The notes under the pieces were generated by a model that had not been told where the DNA came from, ran no database searches, and worked only from the letters and a program-made list of their open reading frames with translations. This document shows, one piece after another, positions 47,069-56,897 of a stretch of DNA of 64,000 nucleotides. Position 1 is the stretch's first letter. Every line of letters starts with the position of its first letter. Origin of the DNA: Pseudonocardiales bacterium (lineage in GTDB: Bacteria; Actinomycetota; Actinomycetes; Mycobacteriales; Pseudonocardiaceae); assembly GCA_019241525.1 (NCBI GenBank), contig JAFAWY010000140.1, forward strand, positions 1 through 64,000, written 5' to 3'. The position numbers and the translations under genes were made by a program.

Positions 47069-47793
47069 TCCGGCTTCTGGGCCGGGTTCCCGGCCGGCTT
47101 TCGGGCAACGACGGTGTGCACGATGCCGCGCTCCCAGCCGGGCATGGTGGCGATCTGGGGATCGGTCAGGCCATGCCGGCGCAATCGCGCAGCCAGCGCA
47201 TCGACGGTGTCAAAGCGCAGCACACTGCGCCACAGGTACCGGTAAAGCGCAGCGCGCCCGGTAACCAGCTTTCCAGCTGGGATGATCACGCTCCAGCACA
47301 CTGCGGTCCAGATGGCCCGGCTGCGTATTCGACCGTCCAGTGTGTAGTCGTGCACCGCAAACGGCGCTCCAGGGGCCAGCTGCTTGCATAGCCTCGCCAG
47401 AACCGAATCCGGATCCGGCAGGTTGCGCACCAGATAGGCGGCGAAGATCCCGTCAAATGGTCCGTGGATTCCGGCTGCGGCGAGCTGGTCGGCCTGAGCG
47501 TGGACGAACGACACCCGCTGCGGCCAGTCGGATTGCCGAGCCTTGGCCAGCATGCCGGCCGACCCGTCCACCGCGGTGATCCGTGCCTGGGGCGCCGCGG
47601 CCAGCAGCGCCAATGTCGACGCTCCCGTTCCACAACCCAGATCCAGCAGGTGCAGCCCCGCGCCGTCTCCGGGCAGCCGCATCCGGCGGGCTGATCGTGC
47701 CAGGTTCTGGTAATAGCCGGGACTGGCGGCGACCAGCTGGTCATAACTGGCCGCAGCCGCGTCGAACTCCCGGGTGACGTCGATATAGGTCAC
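47065..47793 (-). CDS. SAM-dependent methyltransferase (UbiE/CrtT-like)
   Basis: A 242-residue class I methyltransferase. SAM motif I is [21 protein letters not shown] (near 49; written [19 protein letters not shown]), and the acidic residue ending strand 2 is [29 protein letters not shown] matches motif III of UbiE/MenG-type enzymes. It is coupled on both sides by 4-nt ATGA overlaps, to glgE upstream and the CrtU-like gene downstream. Beside crtU, Streptomyces clusters carry a similar methyltransferase (CrtT), so a carotenoid or quinone substrate is likely. Confidence 0.85.
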   Translation of the reverse strand: MTYIDVTREFDAAAASYDQLVAASPGYYQNLARSARRMRLPGDGAGLHLLDLGCGTGASTLALLAAAPQARITAVDGSAGMLAKARQSDWPQRVSFVHAQADQLAAAGIHGPFDGIFAAYLVRNLPDPDSVLARLCKQLAPGAPFAVHDYTLDGRIRSRAIWTAVCWSVIIPAGKLVTGRAALYRYLWRSVLRFDTVDALAARLRRHGLTDPQIATMPGWERGIVHTVVARKPAGNPAQKPE

Positions 47794-49766
47794 GGGGCGG
47801 GCGCCGCCACGCGCAAGATGTGCGCGACGGCAAGCCAGGGTTGCAGTTGCACAAAGTTGGTCGGACCCCAGTGGTAAGTCTCGCCGCTTACTTCGTCGTG
47901 CACGTCGAAGTGGTCGGAGCTGTCCAGGCCCAGAGCCGGCAGGTCCAGCAAGACAGTTCCGCTCACCGTGGTGAACGGGTCCAGGGTGACCACGCAGATC
48001 ACGATGTCGCCCGAGGCCGGATCGGTCTTGGAATACGCCAGCAGGGCGTCATTATCCACCTGGTGAAACTGCAATGTTCGCATTTGTTGCAAGGCGGGAT
48101 GGGCCCGGCGGATTTCATTGAGCCGGGTGATCCACGGTTCCAGGGATCGGCCCTCGGCCAGCGCAGCGGCGAAGTCTCGGGGGCGCAACTGATACTTCTC
48201 GCTATCCAGGTATTCCTCGCTACCTGGTCTCACCGGGGTGCGCTCGTACAGTTCGAAGCCGGAGTAAACGCCCCATGACGGCGACAGGGTGGCCGCCAAT
48301 GCGGCGCGGATGGCGAACATGCCAGGTCCGCCGTACTGCAGCGACGCGTGCAGGATGTCTGGGGTGTTGACGAAAAAGTTCGGCCGGCATTCGTCGAGCC
48401 GGGAAACCAACTCGGTGGCGTATTCCGTGATCTCCTGCTTGCTGGTGCGCCAGGTGAAGTAGGTGTAGGACTGGGTGAAACCCAGCCGGGCCAACCCGTA
48501 CAGCCGGGCTGGCCGGGTGAACGCCTCTGACAGAAACAGCACATCTGGATACTGATCCTTGACTCTCCAGATCAGCCATTGCCAGAAGTCCGGTGGTTTG
48601 GTGTGAGGGTTGTCCACCCGGAAGATCCGCACTCCGCGCTCCACCCAGAACAACATCACGCGCAGCATTTCCTGGTAAATGCCCGGCTGGTCAGCGTCGA
48701 AGTTGAGCGGGTAGATGTCCTGGTAACGCTTAGGGGGATTTTCTGCGTAAGCGATGCTGCCGTCTGGACGGATGGTGAACCACTCCTGGTGCTCTTTGGC
48801 CCAGGGATGATCCGGCGCGCACTGCAGCGCGAAATCCAGTGCCACCTCCATGCCGAGCTCGCGAGCTCGCGCGACGAACGCCTCGAAGTCTGCCAGCATG
48901 CCCAGCTGGGGATGCACCGCATCGTGGCCACCTTCGACCGAACCGATCGCCCATGGCGATCCGGGGTCGTCGGGTCCGGCAGGCGTGGTGTTGTTCGGGC
49001 CCTTCCGGTTCACCTCGCCGATCGGGTGGATCGGGGGCAGGTACACCACGTCGAAGCCCATGCCGGCGATCCGGTCCAGCTCGCGGCTCGCGGTGGCGAA
49101 GGTGCCATGCACCGGGTTGCCGTCGGCGTCCCAGCCGCCGGTGGAGCGCGGAAAAAATTCATACCAGGAACTGAACAACGCCTGGGGACGATCCACCCAC
49201 ACCTTGTGCGACGTGCCCTTGGTGATCAGGTCGCGGAGTGGATCGATCATCAGGATCTGCGCCACCAGCGGGGATAGCGCCGGGCCGACCCGTTCCTCGA
49301 GCGGGCGTCCGGTGGCGCGTAGCGCAGCCGCGGCAGCGCTCAGCGGTACCCGGTCGGCCTGCTGGCCAGGGCGCCGGGCAGCCCGCTCCAGCAGCCGGGC
49401 ACCGGTGATCAAATCGTTCAGCAGCTCAGCTTCGGTCTGGCCGGCCGCGATCTTTGCTTCGATGGCATGCCGCCAGCTCTCCCAGGGATCGGCCCAACCA
49501 TCGACCCGGAAGACCCACCAACCCACCCGGTCGGGCACGACAGTGGCGACAAACCGGTCGGTGCCCGGCGGGCCGGGCTGCATCCGCACATGCCTGACCA
49601 CGGAGGTGCCGGGACCCCGCCAGACCACCGTGGCCCCCACCGCGTCGTGTCCCTCGCGCCAGACCGCGGCGTGCACCGGTAGCTGTTCGCCGACCACGGC
49701 TTTGCTGGGGTACTTGCCGCACGAGACCGTCGGTGTCACGTCGTCTATAGCGATCCGACCACTCAC
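47790..49766 (-). CDS. glgE: Alpha-1,4-glucan:maltose-1-phosphate maltosyltransferase
   Basis: A 658-residue GH13_3 enzyme that extends alpha-glucan with maltose from maltose-1-phosphate. The N-terminal domain contains [20 protein letters not shown] and [18 protein letters not shown]. The barrel has the insertion with NRKGPNNT, the nucleophile Asp in [15 protein letters not shown] and the acid Glu in [11 protein letters not shown]. Length and motifs match mycobacterial and Streptomyces GlgE. First gene of the glgE-methyltransferase-crtU operon; divergent from glgP with 181 nt between starts. With TreS, maltokinase and GlgB in the window, the trehalose-to-glucan route is complete. Confidence 0.96.
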   Translation of the reverse strand: MSGRIAIDDVTPTVSCGKYPSKAVVGEQLPVHAAVWREGHDAVGATVVWRGPGTSVVRHVRMQPGPPGTDRFVATVVPDRVGWWVFRVDGWADPWESWRHAIEAKIAAGQTEAELLNDLITGARLLERAARRPGQQADRVPLSAAAAALRATGRPLEERVGPALSPLVAQILMIDPLRDLITKGTSHKVWVDRPQALFSSWYEFFPRSTGGWDADGNPVHGTFATASRELDRIAGMGFDVVYLPPIHPIGEVNRKGPNNTTPAGPDDPGSPWAIGSVEGGHDAVHPQLGMLADFEAFVARARELGMEVALDFALQCAPDHPWAKEHQEWFTIRPDGSIAYAENPPKRYQDIYPLNFDADQPGIYQEMLRVMLFWVERGVRIFRVDNPHTKPPDFWQWLIWRVKDQYPDVLFLSEAFTRPARLYGLARLGFTQSYTYFTWRTSKQEITEYATELVSRLDECRPNFFVNTPDILHASLQYGGPGMFAIRAALAATLSPSWGVYSGFELYERTPVRPGSEEYLDSEKYQLRPRDFAAALAEGRSLEPWITRLNEIRRAHPALQQMRTLQFHQVDNDALLAYSKTDPASGDIVICVVTLDPFTTVSGTVLLDLPALGLDSSDHFDVHDEVSGETYHWGPTNFVQLQPWLAVAHILRVAAPAP

Positions 49767-49947
49767 CGCTGGTGCCCCTTCCCTCGGTCCCGGTGTCTAG
49801 TCTGCCGTGGCTGGACCGGTGACGCGCGCCCGGATCCGGTACTCGTCACTGCTTTTTTGCGTGACTTTTGCCGAGGACCCGAGCAATCACGAAGTCGTAA
49901 CACGCCGTTCGGGCCCGCGACGGGCTTTGGCAAGATAAAGTCCGCCC

Positions 49948-52500
49948 GTGCGAGCACTGCGCCGCTTTACCGTCCGTGCCCTGCTGCCTGAGCCACTGGC
50001 GCCGCTGGAAACCCTGGCCGCCAACTTGCGGTGGACCTGGCACCAGCCCACCCAGGACCTGTTCGCTTCGCTGGACGAGCGCACCTGGGCTGAGGTCAAC
50101 GGCGATCCTGTGCGGCTGCTCGGAGAGATTGCTCCTCGGCGGTTGAGCACGCTTGCCACCGACGAGGCTGTGGTGGCCCGTACCGCGGCGCTGGCCCAAG
50201 ATTTGCGCCGCTACCTGGACGAACCCCGCTGGTACCAGCAACACTCCGGCAAGCTTCCAGGAGCGATCGCCTACTTCTCCATGGAGTTCGGCGTCTCGGA
50301 GGTGCTGCCGTTCTATTCGGGCGGCCTCGGCGTCCTGGCGGGTGACCATCTCAAAGCCGCGTCGGATCTCGGCGTGCCGCTGATCGGGATCGGGCTGCTC
50401 TACGGTTCAGGATACTTCCGCCAGTCGTTATCGCTGGATGGCTGGCAGTTGGAGCACTACCCAGCGCTGGACCCGCAGGGCCTACCACTGAGCCTGATGG
50501 TTGACGCGGCAGGTGCGCCACTGCTGGTGAGCGTCGGCATGCCCGGCGCCCGGGTGCTGCGGGCCCGGATCTGGCGGGCTGACATCGGGCGGGTGCCGCT
50601 GCTGCTGCTGGACTCCGATATCGAGGAAAATCCCGGCGAGCTGCGCGGGGTCACCGACCGGCTCTACGGTGGCGACCAGGCTCACCGGATCACCCAGGAG
50701 ATCCTCGCCGGGGTCGGCGGGGTCCGCGCGGTGCGACTGTTCTGCAAGCTCACCGGCCATCCCGAACCTGAGGTGTTTCACACCAACGAAGGTCATTGCG
50801 GGTTCCTGGGGTTGGAACGGATCCGCGAGCTGATCAGCGGGGAAGGCTTGAGTTTCGACGAGGCGTTGACGGCCATCCGGGCCGGGACCGTGTTCACCAC
50901 CCATACGCCGGTGCCCGCCGGAATTGATCGTTTCCCGGTGGACCTGGTCCGGTGCCACTTCGGTGAGCCGCCAGGCGAGGGTGCGCTGGTGCCCGGTGTC
51001 AACGTCGATCGGGTGCTGGCGCTGGGTGCCGAGGCGGGCACGGGGATGTTCAACATGGCACACATGGGGCTGCGCCTGGCCCAGCGCGCCAACGGCGTCT
51101 CCCAGCTGAATGGTGCCGTATCTCGGGCGATGTTCCGCAGCCTGTGGCCGCAGTTCGACGTTGATGAGGTGCCGATCGGGTCGGTCACCAACGGGGTGCA
51201 CGGGTCAACCTGGACGGCGCGGGAGATCACCGCCCTGCTGGGTGAAAGCAGCAACGGGGACAACGGGAGTGCAGCGCTGTCGGTGCCCGACACCGTGCTA
51301 TGGAACCTCCGCTGCACGCTGCGCGCGAAACTGGTCGAGGAAGTCCGCAGACGGGTTCGAGCCGCCTGGTTGGAACGTGGCGCCTCCGCCCCGGAGTTGG
51401 GTTGGATCTCGCGGGTTTTCGATCCTCAGGTGCTCACCATCGGTTTCGCCCGCCGGGTTCCCACCTACAAGCGGCTGACCCTGATGCTGCGGGATCGCGA
51501 GCGGCTTCGGGCGCTGTTGCTCGACCCCGATCACCCGGTGCAGCTGATCATCGCTGGCAAGTCGCACCCCGCTGACGACGGCGGAAAGGCATTGATCCAG
51601 CAGGTCGTCCAGTTCGCCGATGCCCCAGACGTGCGTCACCGGATGGTATTCCTGCCCGATTACGACATGTCAATGGCGCGTTACCTGTACTGGGGATGCG
51701 ACGTGTGGCTGAACAACCCGCTTCGACCGCTGGAGGCGTGCGGCACGTCGGGGATGAAATCGGCCCTCAACGGCGGGCTCAACCTGTCCATCCGGGACGG
51801 CTGGTGGGATGAGCTCTACGACGGCAAGAACGGCTGGGCGATCCCGACCGCGGATGGCGTCGAGAATCCGGACCGGCGCGACACGCTGGAGGCCAACGCC
51901 CTCTACGAGCTGATCGCCACCCAGGTCGCTCCCCAGTTCTACGAGCGCGGCCCGGACGGGGTGCCAACCAGTTGGATCTCCTTGGTACGCCACGTCCTGG
52001 CCACACTGAGCCCGCAAGTGCAGGCCTCCCGGATGGTGCAGGAGTACGTGGAGCGGCTGTACGCGCCGGCCGCTGCCTCAGCGTCCGTGGTCGTGGGCGA
52101 CGACTTCGCCGGGGCCCGCACCTTGGCCCAATACCGCTCGCGGGTCCGCGCCGCGTGGCCGGCGGTGCGGGTTGGGCAGGTGGACATCTCGGGCCTGCCC
52201 AACACCCCAACCTTGGGCTCGGAGATGACCATCCGTGCTGCCGTCGCGTTAGGCGGCCTGCAGCCGAACGACGTGCAGGTCCAGGCCGTGGTGGGCCGGG
52301 TCGACGACGGCGATGAGCTACGGGACCCGCTCGTCATGACGATGCAGCCGCTTGGTGACGGTGACGGTGAGACCACCCGGTTCGAGGCAACGGTGCGCTT
52401 GCCCCACGCCGGTCTGGTCGGTTACACCGTCCGCGTCCTGCCCAATCATCCCCTGATGGCCACCCCCGCCGAGTTCGGTCTCCTCCACCTCGCCACCTGA
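49948..52500 (+). CDS. glgP: Alpha-glucan (maltodextrin) phosphorylase
   Basis: An 850-residue GT35 phosphorylase of the short bacterial type with an N-terminal DUF3417 segment (LRRFTVRALLPEPLAPLE and following). It releases glucose-1-phosphate from glucan ends. YFSMEFGVSEVLPFYSGGLGVLAGD and HTNEGHCGF are family blocks, and the PLP-binding Lys lies in EACGTSGMKSALNGGLNLS. GTG start at 49948; the GATAAA sequence 8 nt upstream suggests a leaderless transcript. It shares its upstream gap with glgE, which placed divergently gives a synthesis-degradation pair. Confidence 0.95.
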   Translation: MRALRRFTVRALLPEPLAPLETLAANLRWTWHQPTQDLFASLDERTWAEVNGDPVRLLGEIAPRRLSTLATDEAVVARTAALAQDLRRYLDEPRWYQQHSGKLPGAIAYFSMEFGVSEVLPFYSGGLGVLAGDHLKAASDLGVPLIGIGLLYGSGYFRQSLSLDGWQLEHYPALDPQGLPLSLMVDAAGAPLLVSVGMPGARVLRARIWRADIGRVPLLLLDSDIEENPGELRGVTDRLYGGDQAHRITQEILAGVGGVRAVRLFCKLTGHPEPEVFHTNEGHCGFLGLERIRELISGEGLSFDEALTAIRAGTVFTTHTPVPAGIDRFPVDLVRCHFGEPPGEGALVPGVNVDRVLALGAEAGTGMFNMAHMGLRLAQRANGVSQLNGAVSRAMFRSLWPQFDVDEVPIGSVTNGVHGSTWTAREITALLGESSNGDNGSAALSVPDTVLWNLRCTLRAKLVEEVRRRVRAAWLERGASAPELGWISRVFDPQVLTIGFARRVPTYKRLTLMLRDRERLRALLLDPDHPVQLIIAGKSHPADDGGKALIQQVVQFADAPDVRHRMVFLPDYDMSMARYLYWGCDVWLNNPLRPLEACGTSGMKSALNGGLNLSIRDGWWDELYDGKNGWAIPTADGVENPDRRDTLEANALYELIATQVAPQFYERGPDGVPTSWISLVRHVLATLSPQVQASRMVQEYVERLYAPAAASASVVVGDDFAGARTLAQYRSRVRAAWPAVRVGQVDISGLPNTPTLGSEMTIRAAVALGGLQPNDVQVQAVVGRVDDGDELRDPLVMTMQPLGDGDGETTRFEATVRLPHAGLVGYTVRVLPNHPLMATPAEFGLLHLAT

Positions 52501-52562
52501 CACGGTTCTCGAGCATGGCCAGCGGGCTGACCGCGACACGCAGAACGCGCAAGCCGTGATCA

Positions 52563-54632
52563 TCACCGTATCGCCCGAAAAACGAGAACAGTGCGAGCCG
52601 GGACGGTCACCCGGGTGTCGGGGCGGCGGCTGCGCGGGTGCACGGGCAGGCCGTCCGGGGAGTCGGTGTCCAGCACCGGTTCGAACCGATGGCCGTACTC
52701 CGGGCCCGGCAGCGTGAACATGATCGGATTGGCGGCCGCGTGCAGCACCAGTAGCCACGAGTCAGTGGCTGCTACCGGAGGGTGAGATCGCACATCGGTG
52801 CCGTCGATCCACATACCAAGGGTTTGTTGGCTGCCGTCGCGCCAGTCGCCGAGGTGCATGGGGCGTCCTTCTGGGTGCAACCACACCAGATCGGGAGTGG
52901 CTCCAGGAGTGGTCCGGCCTTCGAAGAACTCGGGTTGGCGCAGGGCGGGCGCGGTGTTGCGCAGCGCGAGCAGGCGATGGGTGAACTCCGAGAACATCTC
53001 AGCGTCCGGCTCAGCCGACCAGTCCAGCCACGAGGTCGCATTGTCCAGCGAGTACGGATTGTTGTTGCCGCCCTGGGTGCGCCAGCGCTCGTCGCCGGCC
53101 AGCAGCATGGGGGTCCCCATGGACAGCACCAGGGTGGCGAGCAGGTTACGTGCCTGGCGGCCGCGCAGACTGCGCACGGCCGGATCGTCAGTGTCCCCTT
53201 CGGCACCGCAGTTCCAGGAGCGGTTGTCGTCGGTGCCGTCAGTGCCGCCCTCGCCGTTGGCGTCGTTGTGCTTGCGGTTGTAGGAGACCAGATCCCGCAG
53301 CGTGAACCCGTCGTGCGCAGTGATGAAGTTGATCGACGCCCACGGCCGGCGCCCGTTGGCCGCGTAGAGGTCCGAACTGCCGGCCAGCCGGGACGCGAGT
53401 TCGCTGACGCCTGGAACGCCACGCCAGAAATCGCGTACGACATCGCGGTAGCGCCCGTTCCACTCGCTGAAATCAGGGGGGAATCCACCGACCCGGTACC
53501 CGTCGGCGGTGGCATCCCACGGTTCGGCAATGAGCTTGCGACTGCAGAGCAGGGGGTCAGCGGCAATGGCAGTCAGCAGCGACGCAGCAGGGTCGAACGG
53601 GCCGCCCCGCGGGCGGCCCAGCACGCTGGCCAGATCGAGCCGGAAGCCGTCGACACCCAGCTCGCTTGCCCAGTACCGCAACGCGTCGGTGACCAGCCGC
53701 ACCACCGTCAGCGAGCCGGTGTCCAGGGTGTTACCGCAGCCGGTGAGATCCCGCCCGAGGTAGTAGGCGGGCGCGTCCAACCCCCGGTAGCACAGGGTGG
53801 CACCGTCCACGCCACCTTCGCAGGTGTGGTTGGCCACCACGTCGACGATGACCTCCAGTCCCGCGGAGTGCATCGCGGAAACCATCGTGCGGAATTCGGC
53901 TATCTCGTCGCCGGGCACCGCGGCATAACCCGGATGCACCGCCAGCAGGGCCAGCGGTGCGTAGCCCCAGTAGTTGGTTCTCCCGGCGCGCAGCAGTGAC
54001 GGTTCCGGGCAAAACGCCGCCACCGGTAGCAGCTCGACGGTGGTGACACCCAACTGGGTCAGGTAGTCAAGCACCGCCGGATGGGCCAACCCCAAGTAGG
54101 TTCCGCGATGCTCGGACGGCACGTCGGGATGGGTGCGGGTGAAGCCACGCACGTGCAGCTCATAGAGCACCGTCTGCTCCCACGGCACCTCGGGCCGGGT
54201 GCCGGTGTCCGGCCCACCGGGCGTGGTGACCACCGAGACCGGGACGCTGCCCAGCGAGTCGACGTCGCACCGGGGTCCGGTGGGTTCGTCGCGGTAACCC
54301 AGCGCCGCACGCAGGTTGGTCACAGTGCCCTCGATGCGGCGCGCGTAGGGATCCACGAGCAACTTCGCGGGGTTACACCACTGGCCACGCCACGGATTCC
54401 ACGGTCCATACACCCGGTAGCCGTAGCGTTGCCCCGGACCCACGCCGCTGAGCAGCCCGTGCCACACCCCGAAGGTCCTCTCGGTGAGCGGCACCCGCTG
54501 CTCTTGCCCGTTAGCGGACAGCAGGCACACTTCGACGGCTTCGGCGATAGAAGATGCCACTGCGAAGCGCACCCCACCGCCCTCAGCGTGCGCGCCAAGC
54601 GGGAATGGTCGGCCGACCTGCGGGCGGGTCAC
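52563..54632 (-). CDS. glgX: Glycogen debranching enzyme (isoamylase type)
   Basis: A 689-residue GH13_11 enzyme hydrolysing alpha-1,6 branches left by GlgP. It has an N-terminal CBM48 (GRPFPLGAHAEGGGVRFAVAS), ELHVRGFTRTHPDVP, nucleophile Asp in DGFRLDLASVLGR, acid Glu in LIAEPWDA and FITAHDGFTLRDLVSYNRKH. Length is normal for GlgX/TreX. It converges on glgP (62 nt between stops) and is divergent from the ABC ATPase gene, with 35 nt between starts. Confidence 0.95.
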   Translation of the reverse strand: MTRPQVGRPFPLGAHAEGGGVRFAVASSIAEAVEVCLLSANGQEQRVPLTERTFGVWHGLLSGVGPGQRYGYRVYGPWNPWRGQWCNPAKLLVDPYARRIEGTVTNLRAALGYRDEPTGPRCDVDSLGSVPVSVVTTPGGPDTGTRPEVPWEQTVLYELHVRGFTRTHPDVPSEHRGTYLGLAHPAVLDYLTQLGVTTVELLPVAAFCPEPSLLRAGRTNYWGYAPLALLAVHPGYAAVPGDEIAEFRTMVSAMHSAGLEVIVDVVANHTCEGGVDGATLCYRGLDAPAYYLGRDLTGCGNTLDTGSLTVVRLVTDALRYWASELGVDGFRLDLASVLGRPRGGPFDPAASLLTAIAADPLLCSRKLIAEPWDATADGYRVGGFPPDFSEWNGRYRDVVRDFWRGVPGVSELASRLAGSSDLYAANGRRPWASINFITAHDGFTLRDLVSYNRKHNDANGEGGTDGTDDNRSWNCGAEGDTDDPAVRSLRGRQARNLLATLVLSMGTPMLLAGDERWRTQGGNNNPYSLDNATSWLDWSAEPDAEMFSEFTHRLLALRNTAPALRQPEFFEGRTTPGATPDLVWLHPEGRPMHLGDWRDGSQQTLGMWIDGTDVRSHPPVAATDSWLLVLHAAANPIMFTLPGPEYGHRFEPVLDTDSPDGLPVHPRSRRPDTRVTVPARTVLVFRAIR

Positions 54633-54667
54633 AGACAGCCATTCTGCCGACTGCGCACAATGACCTG

Positions 54668-55498
54668 GTGACCGCGCGAGATGGGCAGCCTGCCGAGACC
54701 AGCACCCTCGACCTAACCGATCTCGTGGTGCGGATGGACGGGGTCGGCGTCCGGCGTGGTGCGAGCACGCTGCTCGAGCGGGTGGACTGGCGGGTGGAAC
54801 TGGACGAGAAGTGGGTAGTCCTGGGCCCCAACGGCGCCGGCAAGACGACCCTGCTGCGGCTGGCCGCGACCGAGCTACATCCGACCTACGGCACGGTGCA
54901 CGTGCTCGGGCAACGGATGGGCCGTACCGATGTGTTCGAGTTGCGGCCTCGGATCGGGTTTTCGTCGGCGTCGCTGGCCAGCCGGATTCCCGGTGATGAG
55001 GTGGTGTCAGACCTGATCGTCAGCGCCGGTTATGCGGTCCTGGGCCGCTGGCGGGAACGCTACGAGGCTCTCGATCGGGCGCGAGCCAGCGGTTTGCTCG
55101 CTGACTTCGGCGTCGGGGGGATGGCCGATCGACGTTTCGGCACCCTGTCGGAGGGTGAGCGCAAGCGGGCACTGATCGCCAGGGCGCTGATGACGGATCC
55201 GGAGCTGCTGCTGCTTGATGAGCCGGCGGCGGGGCTGGATCTCGGCGGCAGGGAGGACTTGCTGTTCCGGCTGGGCGAGCTGGCCGCAGATCCGGAGTCC
55301 CCCGCGACGGTGCTGGTGACCCATCACGTCGAGGAGATCCCGCCGGGCTTTACCCACGCGATGCTGATGCGCGAAGGCACCGTGGTGGCGCAGGGCTTGC
55401 TGGAGATGGTGCTGACCAAGGACAACCTGTCGAAGACTTTTGGCGTGGATCTGGTGTTGCGCCGTTCAGGCGAGCGCTATTTCGCCTACCGCCGGTAG
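54668..55498 (+). CDS. ABC transporter ATP-binding protein, without permease neighbour
   Basis: A 276-residue ATPase: Walker A GPNGAGKTT (near 53), signature LSEGERKRALIARAL (LSEGE in place of LSGGQ), Walker B LLLLDEPAAGLD and the switch His in VTHHVEE. It resembles the YlmA/ModF-like single-domain ATPases rather than importers with an adjacent permease; none is present here. The GTG at 54668 (VTARDGQ) is chosen because the longer open frame (54554) overlaps the divergent glgX gene. Followed 10 nt later by the enoyl-CoA hydratase gene. Confidence 0.85.
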   Translation: MTARDGQPAETSTLDLTDLVVRMDGVGVRRGASTLLERVDWRVELDEKWVVLGPNGAGKTTLLRLAATELHPTYGTVHVLGQRMGRTDVFELRPRIGFSSASLASRIPGDEVVSDLIVSAGYAVLGRWRERYEALDRARASGLLADFGVGGMADRRFGTLSEGERKRALIARALMTDPELLLLDEPAAGLDLGGREDLLFRLGELAADPESPATVLVTHHVEEIPPGFTHAMLMREGTVVAQGLLEMVLTKDNLSKTFGVDLVLRRSGERYFAYRR

Positions 55499-55508
55499 CG
55501 TGCTCAGC

Positions 55509-56300
55509 ATGGACAGCGCCGGCAGCGAGTTCATCAGGCTCGAGGTGGACGGCGGAATCGGCACGATCCGGTTGGACCGCCCGCCGATGAACGTTGTGAA
55601 CCGCGCCTGCGCCGAGGAGATCCAGCTGGCGGCGGGGCAGGCGGCGCAGCGTGAGGACATCCGTGCGGTGATCATCTATGGCGGTGAGCAGGTCTTCGCC
55701 GCCGGCGCTGATGTCAAAGAGATGGCGGCGGCGCCTGCGGAGCGGATGGGAGAGCTGGCCGCGCAGCTGACCTCGTCCTTCGCCACGGTGGCGGACGTCC
55801 CGAAACCGACCGTGGCCGCGATCGCAGGTTTTGCCCTGGGCGGTGGTTGCGAGCTCGCCCTGTGTTGCGACCGGCGCATCGCCGCCGAGGACGCCAAGAT
55901 CGGTCAGCCGGAGATCCTGCTCGGGACCATCCCGGGCGCCGGCGGCACCCAACGGCTGCCCCGGCTGATCGGCCCCTCCCGCGCCAAAGAATTGATCTAC
56001 ACCGGCCGGTTCGTGCGGGCTGATGAGGCGCTACGGATGGGTCTGGTCGATGAGGTGGTCGCCCCCGGCGAGGTGTACACAGCGGCTCGGCGGTGGGCTG
56101 AGCAGTTCATTGCCGGGCCGGCGCGCGCGCTGGCCGCAGCGAAGGCGGCCATCGACGACGGGCTCGACGTCGATCTCAGCGAGGGTCTGCGGCTGGAGGG
56201 TGAGGCTTTCGCGGCGCTTGCGCACACCGAGGACCGGGTTACCGGGATGCGCTCGTTCCTGGAGCACGGCCCCGGCAAGGCGACGTTCAGCGGACGCTAA
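55509..56300 (+). CDS. Enoyl-CoA hydratase/isomerase family protein
   Basis: A 263-residue crotonase-fold protein. The oxyanion hole is formed by GADVKEM (near 72) and AGFALGGGCELALCCDRRIA (near 107). The catalytic Glu pair region is IGQPEILLGTIPGAGGTQRL, with both expected Glu/acid positions partly conserved. It probably hydrates 2-enoyl-CoA to 3-hydroxyacyl-CoA. ATG 55509 (MDSAGSEF) is chosen; an upstream frame overlaps the ATPase gene. Ends one base before the VanZ-like GTG. Confidence 0.9.
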   Translation: MDSAGSEFIRLEVDGGIGTIRLDRPPMNVVNRACAEEIQLAAGQAAQREDIRAVIIYGGEQVFAAGADVKEMAAAPAERMGELAAQLTSSFATVADVPKPTVAAIAGFALGGGCELALCCDRRIAAEDAKIGQPEILLGTIPGAGGTQRLPRLIGPSRAKELIYTGRFVRADEALRMGLVDEVVAPGEVYTAARRWAEQFIAGPARALAAAKAAIDDGLDVDLSEGLRLEGEAFAALAHTEDRVTGMRSFLEHGPGKATFSGR

Positions 56301-56897
56301 GTGAGCGATACCGTACTGAGCGTGTGGGACGGAGTAGACCTCAACTACCACAATCTGATCAATATTTTCTTGCACCACCTCGAAGTGCCGGCCAGCTTCA
56401 TCCCGGGATCGTTGCTGCTGGGCGGTGTGGCCTGGTGGTGGGCCTCGCGTCAGGGCTGGAACCGGAAGTTCGCCGTGCTTGCCGGGTGCAGTCTGGCGCT
56501 GGCGCTGGCGCTGACCGTCGCGCGGCCGTTCGGGCACTTTCCTGCAGGAGGGCTCAGCCCGCTGGCAACACTGCGCGTATGCACCGTCGGCAGCATTTCA
56601 CTGGCGCATCTGTATGAGGAGCTCAACGTCCTGATGCTGGTGCCGTTTGCGATCTTCGGCGCACTGGCAACCCGGCGACCGCTGCTCATCGCGGTGTCCA
56701 GCATGCTGATCAGTGCGTCCATCGAATATGTACAGGGTGCTACTGGCGGCGGTGAGTGCCAGGTCCGGGACATCGTGCACAACACGTTGGGCGGCGTGCT
56801 CGGGGTTCTTGTCGCGGTGATAGTGCTGCGGTTACGGGCCAGGCAAACCGATGAGATCACTCCAAGCGTCGCAGCCGGTTCAGGATCGTCGCGTTGA
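56301..56897 (+). CDS. VanZ-family membrane protein
   Basis: A 198-residue protein with four or five hydrophobic helices (PGSLLLGGVAWWWA, FAVLAGCSLALALALTVA, LNVLMLVPFAIFGALA, GVLGVLVAVIVLRL). The VanZ signature is visible as ELNVLMLVPFAIFG and SIEYVQ ... VRDIVHNTLGGVLG. VanZ homologues are associated with teicoplanin resistance in enterococci, but elsewhere the role is unknown. GTG start directly after the hydratase stop. Its last 41 nt overlap the convergent nucleoside hydrolase gene. Confidence 0.85.
   Translation: MSDTVLSVWDGVDLNYHNLINIFLHHLEVPASFIPGSLLLGGVAWWWASRQGWNRKFAVLAGCSLALALALTVARPFGHFPAGGLSPLATLRVCTVGSISLAHLYEELNVLMLVPFAIFGALATRRPLLIAVSSMLISASIEYVQGATGGGECQVRDIVHNTLGGVLGVLVAVIVLRLRARQTDEITPSVAAGSGSSR

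Noticed and set aside
52782-53999. 405-codon plus-strand frame opposite glgX
   Set aside because: Antisense shadow with Val/Gly/Arg-rich composition and no family match.
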